Part shown: in pieces, positions 1-10,700 of the stretch
How positions within the stretch are numbered: the stretch's first letter is position 1
Layout of the letters: every line of letters starts with the position of its first letter
NCBI GenBank assembly: GCA_036785705.1
Contig: JAWUZG010000032.1
Location: 17,665,501 to 17,729,500 of the forward strand
Direction: 5' to 3'
Length of the DNA stretch: 64,000 nt
DNA from: Acanthornis magna
Lineage: Eukaryota > Chordata > Aves > Passeriformes > Acanthizidae
Program-made: the position numbers and the translations under genes
The notes under the pieces: model-generated
The model's database searches: none
What the model was told of the DNA's origin: nothing
Seen by the model: the letters and a program-made list of their open reading frames with translations, nothing else

Positions 1-3000
1 TTCTACTGACAAAGTGAAATTCCTAAGGACTATGGTTTTCTTGAGAAAATTGTGGCTTTAACATTGGACGTTGTAGCCCGTGTGTCAAGAATGGAAACAT
101 AACTACGAAGGGAAAAAAAAATCCTCACTGTTTAATGTCACTTAATTCACAACTAGCACTCTGGCTCTAAACTTACATAATTAATAGCATATGCATTGAT
201 ACATGCATTGACATAATTCAGCTACAGTGGTCAACATACACCAAGGTTAGGTTATTCTGTTCTGCAGATGCCAAAGCTATGAATATTGCTGTGATATATC
301 CAAGCAGAATGATCGTTCCTAAAGATGTACTCAGTATTTTCACTGTGTCAATAAAAATGCTAAAAGAAGTATCTGAGAGGAATAGTAATAGCTTCTGAGT
401 TGCTGTTGCCAATTATGAACTCAGAAAAAAGTGAGTCTAGTATGAAATGCACATTAAGGGCCATACCAGTAATAAGATACAATTTTAAAAAACAGATATC
501 TTCACTCCTTAGTCTTTTAAACTCTTTCCCTTGCCAATCAGTATTACTTTGGTTTTATTTAGATTGAACTTCAGTTAATTCACACCATCCATGTAATTTT
601 ATCACATCTGTCAAGCACCGTAAAGCACAGAAATTTATGTACAGGAGTTTAATGAATAGCAGATGAAAACTTTATATTTGTAATATTATTAATATTTCCA
701 GCAGAATAGCTTTCTTCTTTCCTCCCCTCCAGCCCTTTCTCTTTTGATGGGCCTGTCTGCCTGCCTATCTGCTCTTCACGGGTCTCTCTGCCCATTCTCA
801 GGGGAAGTGCTTTTATGAGCATGGTGACCACACATTTAATAAGGCAGGTGTCAGATTGGCAATCTCCAAAACTACACATCCCCATGTTTAATGGGCTGGG
901 GAACAAGAACATGTTAAGCAAAGGAGAAGGGATCAAAGAGAAAGAAGGACCCCTCAGTCACTTCTGTAAGGCTTTACTGTGATTCATGTAACTGCATAGT
1001 TAATGGTGTCAGTGTTTCCTGACAGATGTAAAAAATTCAGCTCAGACTCTTCACTTTTCAAGAATGATGCTATGTACTATGGGTTATGGTTCACTTTTCA
1101 TTGCTAAGGTACGTTGCTGTGACCCTTCTAAGAAAGGAACAGAAATTCCAACACAAAATGGAAGAGTCCTCTCTTGTTCATTTTGTGACTTCACTTCCAA
1201 AACACATGCCAGTTACCACAAAAAAAAAACAACAAACAAGCAACCAAAAACCAAAAAACCAGAACAAAACAACAACCAGAACAAAACCCCCCCAACAAAA
1301 AAAACACAAGATCAGCTACTATTTTCTGGTATTTTGGTGAATGATTTTTGTCTTCTGAAAAAAAAGGTAATAAAATTTTTTGGCTTCCATGTGCATTCTG
1401 GTTGTAAGGGCAAAGGTTTCTCTTAATGGTTATCCCTGACTCAGTGGTGAATTTCTGAAACCCAATAAAAAATTTAGCAGGGAAAGATGAATGGCAGAAA
1501 AACGGTGGATTTGAACATCTTTACCCTGAAAGGTTTATGCTATTTTAGCACATCACAAGAAGCTCATTTGAGGTGAAAATGCAGCAAAATAGATGGATGA
1601 ACAAAACAAGAGAGATGTCACCTAATACTTTCTGAGAGAACTCTCAATCTTCCTGTCAACCTAATCTTCTGAGAAGAATTCTTTCCCCTAGAATAATTAT
1701 AATCAATAATCTTATGTGTTAGTGCTATAACTTCTGCACCATTGTTTACCTGTCTGCCTTTGGGATTGGAACCATATTGCGCTTAGACTGCTGAAATTTT
1801 GTAAAATGTCATTATTTGACAGTTTAGCCATCTGCCCTCATCCAGATGCTACCATTCTCTAGACTGATCTGTCACTGAATGGATGCAAAAAGCACGGCAG
1901 TCTCTGGAACCCATTTACTGTGAAGCAGTGTGCGCTGGTGTTTGCTGGCTCAGCCATTTCCTCCAAAATGTTGTGCATATTCATTGCTCTTCTGAATATT
2001 TTGTCTAAAACGCTATTGGGAACACTTCTTTTTTTCTTTAATTCATGTCAGAGTTAGCAGTTTTTAAGTCAGTAATTCAATTTTTTTTGTGGAAATGCTG
2101 CGGTCCCATCTCGCTCAGGGGAATGCCACCATTTGGATCCTTTCCCAAACTTTCAGTGGTTGTTGTAGAGAAGATCAAGAGAGGCAGTAAAGAAGATGAG
2201 TACTTTCTGCAGTATTTCAGAACTGTTCTTCTTTCTTAAACGTCCTCTAATTTTATCCAGTCATGAGAACACCAGCAGTTCCTTTGGGACATTTTCTCAC
2301 TTAAATGGGATGCTACATTACATCTTTGAAGCATTTTCGGTTTTTACCTTTCTTTCTTCTAACATACTTTGTGATCCTGGGTAATTTCATTTCCAGGAAA
2401 AAAAAAATCTATAGAGAAGCATTTTATTTAAAAAAAAAGCAAAACTTAAGAAAAAGTCACCTAGGCATTTGATCAACCTTCTTAAAGAAAAGTGAATCCT
2501 TTTGAGATGGATGAGACATGCAGCTTTGAGATGTAGCAGAGACCTTTCAACAGAGAGAAAAGCATGGGGACTGGGGATAAAGGAGAGAAGAGCTTACTTA
2601 TTTGCTCTGTTCACACTCAGAGTTTCTTAACACACAGTAGCAGTCTGCAGGCTACTGGAGGGTCACAGAAGGCATGAATCAAAGGTGTAGTTAGGATTTA
2701 GACTTATATGTCAATAAGTAATTGCTTCAGAGATGTGACTTGCAGGCGAAAGGATACAACTAATATTCTTAGGAAAAAATACCCTTCTACTTTATTCATG
2801 ATCATAGAGGAAAGAATAAATCTCATTGTTATGTACTGTTCTTAACTGGTGTTATTATTCATCACCGGGGGAGAGGTTTGAATTGTTGGAGATGCAGATG
2901 GGATCATCTCTATGCCCAGCTACTTAAGTAGTTCTCTGCACTCTAGTGCATGAGTGCCTCCCAAATATTCAAAAATAAAAATAATGGCTCATGTGTTTTT

Positions 3001-5208
3001 TTCTGCCGAGACTTTAAAAGAGATAATGGCATTATAAAAGTTGTATGTGAACAGGTGCCCCTTATGGGTGCAAAAACTGCTGTATCCTCTCCTCGAGAAA
3101 CTAATGAACCTTGCTTCCAATAAGAAAAATACCATGGAAGAGTCACCAACATATATGGAGTAAAATGAGGAACTGCTGGCTGCAGAAAGATGAGGATTAA
3201 GGTACATTTTACCAGCAGCGAAATTAATTGAGATATACAGAGAGTGAGAGTTCACATGGTCAGTTTAATCAGTGGACAAGTTGGTGTTTATCCTAGCAAT
3301 AGAAGATGATAAAAATAAGGGATGTGTATTAGACAGAAGTTATCACTGGAGGAAGGGGTACACTGAATATGGCCTTTGACTAAACAAATGAAAACTAGAT
3401 TCATTTTTTCACCCTCTCTTGTAAAACATTGCACTAAAATTATGGTGCACTGAAAAAGATAAGTTTTAGTCATGGATGTCTGGGCTGGCAAATTCTCCAA
3501 GTGATGGGCTTGTTCTATTTCTGCAGTTGCTTTTTAGAGAACTAAAATATAGTTATGTATTCATAATCTCTAGCCTGGTATTGTTTATTAAAATTTGTTA
3601 GCAATTGCTCTCTTGTTCACTAATATATATTCGCCTTGAGAGAAATTTCGAGAGCAGAAAACAAAAAGTTTGTGGTATATGGGATGAGTACAGGGGGAAA
3701 TACAGGGAATCTTTGTCCTTTTCTTATCTCTTCATGTCTCCTCATACTTCTTTCTGGCACCTCATACCATCATTATTTGCATAAACATCATGACAACTGT
3801 GTTGCATGTTGCATAATGTTCATGACTGTGTTAGAGGCTATCTCTCAGGCTATGGCACTGAAGGAAAAGGAAGAGCAAAATAAAATCTGAAAAATGAATC
3901 ATCATTCTGAAACTTGTATCAATAAACATATATTTGATTCTAATGTTAAAATGTTAAAACTGACCTACATATCCTTTTATTGAATGCAGAAATTTTATAT
4001 GTACTTGTAAATAATTTGTGCTAGTTTAATTGTAGGTTTGGGTGAGCTTGAAAAAATGAAAATTATAACTTAATAAGGACAGAAAGGAAACTGCAACAGC
4101 CACAGACTCACAGAGAAAATCTTCTTTAGCAAAGACACACCACATATTACTAGTGGTGTAGATTAGGACTAAATTAGAACAAACCTGAAATCTTAAATCA
4201 GCAAGAGTGAGGCTCTTCCTTAGGAATCTTTTCTTTGTCTGACAGACCCAGTAAAGGGCTGACAGCTAAGGTCTGTAATTTCCCTGTTGACCGTGTATCT
4301 CTCTGTCCAAGGACAGCAGCTGTACCTGTCTACTTTCCTCCGCAGAAGGGTTAGACTTCCATTGGATAGTTTCTTGCACCAAGAACTAAAGGTTCCAATA
4401 TACTTCTTGACTTACGTTAGTTCTGCACTGAATTACTTGTTTGGCTACAATGGCTCTTGGGCTAATGTACTTTTTTCCATATAGGACTTTTTCACCCTTT
4501 TACCTCCACAGGTGAAGTACTTCTTTTAAAGAACTGACTGCATGCTTTACATAGCAGGCGACAGAGATGCAACAGAAAGACAAGAGACAAGAGAAATAGG
4601 CTGAAGCTGAAGATGCTGCCCTGCATTGTGTGTGACAGTACCGATGCCTACACTTCTTTATAGATTGAGTATCAAACCATCATACCTACAAGCCTCATTG
4701 CATAAATGGGTTGTGAGATGCTTGTGAGAAAAAAGGCAGCTGGAAGGCAGCATAGAAAAGAAAAAAAAAGAAAAAAAAAGGGTAAAAGGGAATGTAACTG
4801 CCTAGTTGTGCAAAAATAACTTTGGTGTATGGATAATGTTTAATGTTAAAAGGTTCTAGTAAAAATTTTCCCCATGGCACATTTTCATGATGTTAACAAA
4901 CAAGAGCAGCTCGTTAATTATGAGTACCTATGTTAGAATTTATATTTCATGCTCCCCATTTTTGAACTGTGTTCCTGCTTTGTTTCCATTTCTAGGTCTA
5001 AAAATTTCCTCAAACATTAGGTCAGGAAACCTTCCTTTTGTGTTCCCATCTTTTCTCTGCCCATCTTTCATCACCCACCATCCTGTTGTTCACTGCTTCC
5101 TACTCACAGTGTCAGCAGAGTCATCAGAAGCCTTCCCACGGTCATATGTGGTTTTATTCTTCTCATTTTTACTTTTTTACTTCATTGTATCTCCTTGATC
5201 TGGTTAGC
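1..5208. other. Unique AT-rich non-coding DNA
   Basis: I see no gene, RNA gene or recognisable transposon here. The reading frames are short, have no splice-site context and lack coding composition. The only local structures I can point to are the A-rich tract at about 1217-1312 and a small interrupted A tract (two A9 runs separated by G) near 4760-4780. Old, unrecognisable repeat remnants cannot be excluded by eye. Confidence 0.6.
1217..1312. repeat. A-rich / AAC low-complexity tract
   Basis: This stretch is almost entirely A and C, with A runs broken by CAAC, CCAG and a run of C near 1288. It is simple low-complexity DNA. Two overlapping plus-strand reading frames cross it (from 1064 and 1086), but their Lys/Asn/Gln/Thr/Pro-rich translation only reflects the base composition, so I do not treat them as genes. 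No flanking duplication identifies it as the tail of a retroposed sequence. Confidence 0.8.
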
Positions 5209-5242
5209 TTTTTTTTCTTTTTTTTTTTTTTTTTTTTTTTTT
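5209..5242. repeat. Poly-T tract
   Basis: About 34 bases of T are interrupted by a single C at 5217. The tract lies about 90 bp before the first CR1 copy and is separated from it by unique sequence, so it is probably an independent homopolymer and not part of the CR1 3' end, which in birds ends in short ATTCTATG-type repeats. Confidence 0.8.
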
Positions 5243-5376
5243 GGTATTGTGACCTCTTTGTGTACTCATATCTTGAACTTTTTTCATATCCTGTACCAAA
5301 GTGGTTTCAGTTTTTGTTAGGACTTAAAATCATAGAATATGCTGAATTGGAAAGCACTCATGACTCTGATTACTCT

Positions 5377-5405
5377 GATGATTCTGATGACTTATCAGAA
5401 TCATC
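5377..5405. repeat. Perfect 12-bp hairpin inside the CR1 copy
   Basis: GATGATTCTGAT (5377-5388) and ATCAGAATCATC (5394-5405) are exact reverse complements separated by GACTT. The left arm lies in a small cluster of CTGAT-containing direct repeats (5366-5388) that does not belong to the usual CR1 3' end. The right arm lies in the conserved part where CR1 normally reads ATCATC before the AGTCCAA block. The structure therefore looks like a local templated duplication or inversion in this copy. Confidence 0.8.
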
Positions 5406-5420
5406 AAGTCCAATTCCTGG

Positions 5421-5672
5421 TCATCCACGGGACATCCCAAGAGTGTCCATGTGTCTGAGGGTATTGTCCAAATCCTTCTTGAACTCTGTCAGGCTTGGTG
5501 CTGTGACCACTTCTCTTGGGACCCTCTGTGTGAAAAACCTTTTCCTGATGTCCAGCCTAAACCTCCCCCAACTCAGTTTTGTGCTGTTTCCTTGAGTCCT
5601 GTCACTGGGCACAAAAGTGAAGAGATTGATATCTGGCCCTCTGCTTCTCCTCATGAGGACGTTGAAGACCAC
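5421..5672 (-). pseudogene. Remnant of CR1 ORF2 C-terminus (reverse-transcriptase region)
   Basis: The minus-strand frame inside the first CR1 copy still reads through 83 codons. It contains the recognisable CR1 ORF2 C-terminal motifs: VPSDRTQGNSTKL, then GRFRLDIRKRFFTQRVPREVV, then APSL and FKKDLDNTL. In intact CR1 this part follows the RT catalytic core, which is absent here because of 5' truncation. The frame upstream (higher coordinates) is interrupted, so the fragment cannot encode an active enzyme. The plus-strand frames at 5038-5595, 5451-5723 and 5853-6182 are antisense shadows of the same element. Confidence 0.85.
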
Positions 5673-5870
5673 ATAGAGGTTTCCCCTCAGTCTCTTTTTC
5701 TCCAGGCTGAACAGACCAAGTGACCTCAGTCACTCCCCATGTGGTTTCCTCTCCAGACCCTTCACCATCTTTGTAGTTCTCCTTTGGACTCTCTCTAGAA
5801 GCTCAGTGTCTGTCTTACACTGTGGCACCCAAAGCTGCCCCCTGCACTCGAGGTGAGGCTGCCCCAGTGC

Positions 5871-5895
5871 AGAGCAGAGCAGAGCAGAGCAGAGC
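5871..5895. repeat. (AGAGC)5 pentamer expansion
   Basis: Five exact AGAGC units lie within the CR1 copy, at the place where CR1 normally has one or two (the GCAGAGCAGAGC motif). This is a microsatellite born from a pre-existing short motif in a transposon. Confidence 0.85.
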
Positions 5896-6055
5896 AGGAC
5901 CATCCCCTCCCTTGCCCGGCTGGCGATGCTGTGCCTGATGCCCCCAGGACACGCTTAGCCCTCCTGGCTGCCAGGGCACTGCTGGCTCATGTTCAACTTG
6001 CCATCAGCCAGGGCCCCCAGGTCCCTTTCCATGGCACTTCTTTCCTGCCTTGGAG

Positions 6056-7109
6056 GCTTGGTTGTCTCTGTCCTTGGGTGACTTTCAGATCCCAGCTATT
6101 GACCAGAGAATTACCATTGATTCTAGGCTGTCCCTTGGCACTGCAGAGTTTTGAGGTCACAACTTTGACATTTCTCAGCTGAAGTGTCCCCATCTTGAAG
6201 GCTTCAATTTGTTTCTATTGAACAAAACTTTAAACTGGGGACCTGGGGTGAACAGATACTGGATTAATATCACAAACCAAGACTTTCTAACACTTCAGGG
6301 AAAACACAACTGCAGTAACCCAAGCTCACTTTAAATCTTATTGATAGTAAACTGGTGGCCCCATTTACTGAAGAATTCAATATGCAATGAGGGTTTAGTT
6401 CTACAAATAGCACTAAAGAGATACAGAGCTCAATGGATTAAGTCAGCTGGATCTTTCCTTGTGTACAGTGGGGAACATGTGCCTTTCTGTAGCAAGCTGG
6501 TGTTATTGAAGAACAGGGGAAAGTTTTATCAACTTTTTCTTTAATTTATTAAGCATCTTTCTCCAGGAAAAGGACATATTCCTCTTGGTTGTGGAGTTTC
6601 AAATAAATAAGTAGAAATACACAGGTAAAATTGGATGCAAGTAATTCGAATGTGTTGTTTAAAATACAGTGCAATTTTCCATCTTCAATGCCCATGCTTT
6701 GTATAGAAAATGACATTATTTACAGCCCCCCCCAAAAAAGAGAATCCCTTAAAGTTATTTCCTCACCTTCCATATTTTCAACTTCGATAAGGACTAGTCC
6801 ACCAGCCATTAGCTTCTTCCCTTTAAGTCAGTTGCAACAACCCTGCTGGGGATCCATGCACAGCCAACAATAGCTAGAGCCTCTGAACTATTCAGAGGCT
6901 TCTGTGCAAACTTTTTTTTCCTGACAAATTCCTCTTTCCTACATTATTAAGGGTAATATGAACCTGATATATCAAGCCTATGTTTCTTCGGTCAGAGATG
7001 TTTCTTCCAGGTGTTTTCTACTCCATTTATTTTTCCCTACATGAATGAGAGAAAAAAAAAAATTTTTGAATTTAAGACACCCCGGGAGCTGCTGGTTTGG
7101 ACTACTAGA
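6056..7109. other. Unique non-coding spacer between CR1 and the LTR
   Basis: I recognise no gene or repeat family here. The bases just past 6055 might still be very old CR1 sequence, but I cannot align them convincingly. A perfect short hairpin sits at 6878-6900. Confidence 0.55.
6878..6900. repeat. Perfect 10-bp stem, 3-base loop hairpin
   Basis: AGCCTCTGAA (6878-6887) and TTCAGAGGCT (6891-6900) are exact reverse complements around CTA. A run of T follows about 10 bases later (from 6912). In bacteria this would resemble an intrinsic terminator; in this eukaryotic context no function can be assigned. It is far too short for a microRNA precursor. Confidence 0.75.
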
Positions 7110-7638
7110 TGTGGTAGGAATATTTTGTAATCCCTAAACTGCACAGCCTGGGGTTTTTCAGCCCAGTCTCTGGGATCACTCTATACTGTATCATTTCACA
7201 CAATATTAATCTTGCAAATGTTCTTTTTTCAGCCAAAAATGTGCTTGAAAGCCAATATTTTTTTGTCCCTGTTTTTTTGCCGATATCCTAAAACAGCATG
7301 ATTCTCTCCTGTTCTGGGGGAAGGTCATGGTGCATGACAATTAAAGTCCTTTTCACGATCTGCTGTGCCTTGGCAAATGCAATTGACCTTCTTCGAGAGG
7401 TGAAAATTGCCTTCTGTCTCACCTAGGGTCAGGCTTAACTGTTCAAATTTGCAACAAAACAACCCCTTTCCTCCTTTTAATTTGTAAGGTGGACTTTAGC
7501 CCCCTGACCCTACTTTGGGACAAATGTATTGCCAATGGGAAAAATAGTGCTTTAATACTTTTTAGTGTCTTTTTCAACCAATCACTCTGGCCTAACTACA
7601 TTTTGTCTCCTTAGCTGGGAAGGAGGGGAAGACTTGGG

Positions 7639-7645
7639 TATATAT
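7639..7645 (+). promoter_or_regulatory. TATA box of the putative LTR
   Basis: TATATAT lies about 57 bp after the CCAAT motif and about 70 bp before AATAAA. This is the spacing expected if transcription starts near 7670 and the U3/R boundary lies there. It is significant only if the LTR call is right; TATA-like words are common in DNA this AT-rich. Confidence 0.4.
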
Positions 7646-7712
7646 CAACATTTGGCAGTCTGCCGGCTGTTCGGTACATTTCATTTCAATTGCTGCTTTC
7701 TCTTACTTTCTG

Positions 7713-7718
7713 AATAAA
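7713..7718 (+). promoter_or_regulatory. Polyadenylation signal of the putative LTR
   Basis: AATAAA occurs in the last 40 bp of the proposed LTR, in the context CTGAATAAACTC, which resembles the R-region signal of many ERV LTRs. As with the TATA box, the motif alone is common. Confidence 0.4.
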
Positions 7719-7748
7719 CTCTTTTTAACCAAGTCTTGCTTGAACACA

Positions 7749-10700
7749 TTGTAGCTGGCCCTAGGTGGCACTTTTAAGCCCTAAGGACTACTTTAAGGAG
7801 ATTGATACTTGAAAGGATGTTCCAAGTCACTCCAGAAATGTACTAGCAAGTTAAGGAGTCGTGAAACATGCCTAGTTGGAATGGCGATTTGGTCTGAAAA
7901 CATTTTAATCTGTGTTTTAGGTCAGGGCTCTCCTGATTTCAAGGAACGATGGGTAAGAGAATAAAAAAGTGTGTTGCCTTTCTTGAACCACTTAGGGGGA
8001 AAAAATATAGGCTGTGTCTTTTAACACTTGCAAAGTGAAATCATTGCACCTGACTGTACCTTATCTGGCTGGCATTTCTGGTTTATTTGGCTGCTGCTGC
8101 TGTTTCTGTCACTGTTCTCTTTTCCATTTGATTTTTCTGATCTTTGCATGAATGATCTTTGCAGTGTTCTTACATTTTTGTATTACACCTCTGTAATAAT
8201 GCGAAAGGGTGACATAGCCTTTTGGCAATACTTTCTCAATAAAACCCTAAATTATGTTGTTAGAGGATTGGAGGGTTTTTTTGTTGTTTGTTTGTTTCTG
8301 TTTTCCCACTCTGTCACATTTCTGTTCCCTACTAAATCACAAAGTAAAAAAAGTGGTCCCTGTAAAATGCAAGAATAACCTGGAACATTTTTTAGCAATT
8401 CCAGAAGGACCTAGAAGTTGGACACATAGGCCTGGTATTCAAAATTATGAAAGCAGAATTAAATTTTAGGGTCAATATATCAGATCTTCTATGAAAACAA
8501 CGAGGATGTTGAAAGAAAGACATAAAAAAATCTTGCTAGTCATATCCATATCTTCTTTACTGAGCAGATTACTTTAATGTGCCTCCTGTATTGTCCAAAT
8601 ACCACGTTAAACCCTTTTAATAGGCAGGTTTTCATTAAGTGATATCTTGGAGTGTAATTTGTGGAAATGAAAATTGATCCACATAAAAATAACTAGTATT
8701 ACTAAAGTAAACAGTAGATCTGAGCATGAATATGCATTTTGCTTTGTGCCCATGATTGTCAGAGTAGCCACACCCATGCACACACTTTTGTTATTCAGAG
8801 GTGCAGTGATATTTGCATGGATACTTTAAGAATGGGTAAATACCAGTACACAATAACAGAATTCAAATTTCACAAGATGCATGTTATTTAGTACTTTAGT
8901 AGAATGTCTTCTGATAATGATATCCTAACCTTTATTGCCCAGAGAAGAAGTTGCTCTGTGTAAAGGTCACTCTTCAATTGTTGGGTTTTTTTAAAGAAAT
9001 AGTCTAGATACTCTTAATCAGTTAAAATGAATTAGGAACTATTTGCTTGTTAATTCCATTTTGTGGTTGTTGTTTATATGGTTTTCTTTCTAAAGGACTT
9101 ATGCTCTGTCCAGTGCTGTTGGTCTCCTAATATTTTCCAACAGGATAATATATCTTCAGAGTTTGAAAAGGCAAATAAGCATTGCAAAATGTTCATTCAA
9201 AGCTGTGTGTTTGTATGTCAACTTGCAGCCTGTGCTTACAATGAAAAATATTATCAGATTTTAACATGTATTGAGCTATGAAGCAGCACTAACAACAGAT
9301 TAAATCAAGCCTGTGCCTATAGTTTAAGAGCAGTTGTAGATAGAAAAGTATTTTTACACTGGGGCCTCTGACCTCGGCCAAATAGAAACAGAAGGTGGAA
9401 ACACTGGTATACACTAGAAAATGGCTTGATTTCTAGGCAGACTTTGTCAGCTTTTTCATACCTGAAATAAGATCCTGTGTCCAAAATCCCCAAGAGGGAT
9501 ATTATATGGGACAGGAGGGCGTTAATAACAGTTATTCATAATCTACTCAAAATGAAATCCCAGGCTGGGCATGATTCAGCAGTGTACTGAGCACTTAGCT
9601 ACAAATCCATCAGAGAAAATAATCGGGTCTGTTTTGAAGGGGAATGTCAAGATCTAATTTTCTGATGGTATTATGCTTGCTTACCACAATGTAGTCATAA
9701 GCACAGTGCATAAACCTACTGTTTCTTTGAATAAGGCCAATATCTTGACAGGAGATGCCCATTCTCAATTTGGAAGCAATTTTATAAATTCTGGGAACAC
9801 TAATTTATTACAGTAGTTTAGTTTAGAAAATGTCACCTTCATCTTGCAAGCAGAGGTATTCCTTGTGTACATGCCTCATCAGTTTTTATGGATATTATAC
9901 AGCTTATAATACTTATGAATACAGGAGGTGCTGAATGCCTCACATATCTAGTCTACCGTACTTCCTTCTCACTCTAAGTACAGTCCTTAAAAACATCTGG
10001 ATTTCTAAAGGATCAGTGTTACTCGTGAGTTAATATACATGTTCAAAAGTGATTTAAGTGCCAAAAGTTAAATATGCAAAGGAAACTTTATGAATTTAAA
10101 AACTTAGTTTGCTGATGTATAGGTTCCCATTCAAATTGTGGTGGCCTATAAGATGCAGGAAGAGATAAGTGCCTGTGTGCCTTTTTTTCCCGAATTTCTG
10201 TGCACTGAAAAGGTGGCTTCTGGAGACAATTGCCTTAGCCAATGTAACTTGTGAAGCCTGCTGAGGTTAATGAGGAGCTTCCAGGTAACATGAGTGCATC
10301 AGGCCTTTCTCTTTTTCATCAGTGCAGGTTGAATAGACTGACTTCCCTGAGACATTGATATTTCTTAAGGTGTGTCTCATTCTTGCCCCAAAAATGCTCA
10401 TGCCTGAGATGTATGAGACCCTGGTTTTGAGCAATCCACTTGTGGCAGACATATATGCCTTAAATCCTTCTTAAGCAGCTCTACGTGTCAGAATTAATTG
10501 AATTAGTTTCACTCAACTTGACCATTGAAATGGTTTTGCAAGCCTAAAATTATAACCTTAAGATTTTTTTTTGGTCTAGTAGACAGGCATAAGAAGAAGC
10601 CAAAAGCCAATTCCTTTCCCACTCTGGATATGCCTTATTGACTGAAGTGACTGGCTGAGGTTCTGAAGATGAACTTACACACATCAAAAGCTATGAACCA

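Larger units (their letters stand above)
5330..6055 (-). mobile_element. CR1 LINE, 3' fragment (non-LTR retrotransposon)
   Basis: CR1 is the dominant retrotransposon of birds and other sauropsids. Its copies are usually 5'-truncated 3' ends. On the plus strand the copy begins with the CATAGAAT signature at 5331, which is the reverse complement of the CR1 3' terminus. It then follows the usual order of CR1 3' blocks: the TTGGAA motif, TCAAGTCCAATTCCTGG near 5404, the ACTCTGTCAGGCTTGGTGCTG block near 5483, the CTTTTTCTCCAGGCTGAACAG block near 5693, the CACTCGAGGTGAGGCTG block near 5845, and the GTTCAACTTGCCATCAGCCAGG block near 5991. Homology fades after about 6055, the 5' truncation point. The copy has diverged, with a lineage-specific insertion at about 5362-5396 and an AGAGC pentamer expansion at 5871-5895. 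Very confident in family and strand; subfamily not assigned. Confidence 0.95.
7110..7748 (+). mobile_element. Probable solo LTR of an endogenous retrovirus
   Basis: The segment starts with TGTGGT and ends with GAACACA, whose reverse complement starts TGTGTT, so short terminal inverted repeats with TG...CA ends can be read. Inside, the order is that of a retroviral promoter: CCAAT at 7578-7582, a TATATAT box at 7639-7645, then AATAAA at 7713-7718. The R region would be short (tens of bases) and U5 about 30 bases. No gag, pol or env frame and no second LTR follow, and I see no primer-binding site after 7748, so this would be a solo LTR left by recombination. A clean 4-6 bp target duplication is not visible. 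Instead the octamer GGACTACT occurs at 7099-7106 and 7785-7792, which could mark different boundaries. Class within ERVs unassigned. Confidence 0.55.

Noticed and set aside
5038..6182. Plus-strand frames of 90-185 codons
   Set aside because: They run antisense through the CR1 copy, whose coding strand is minus.
6878..6925. Hairpin followed by a T-run, resembling an intrinsic terminator
   Set aside because: The genome is vertebrate and there is no upstream gene. T-runs are frequent here.
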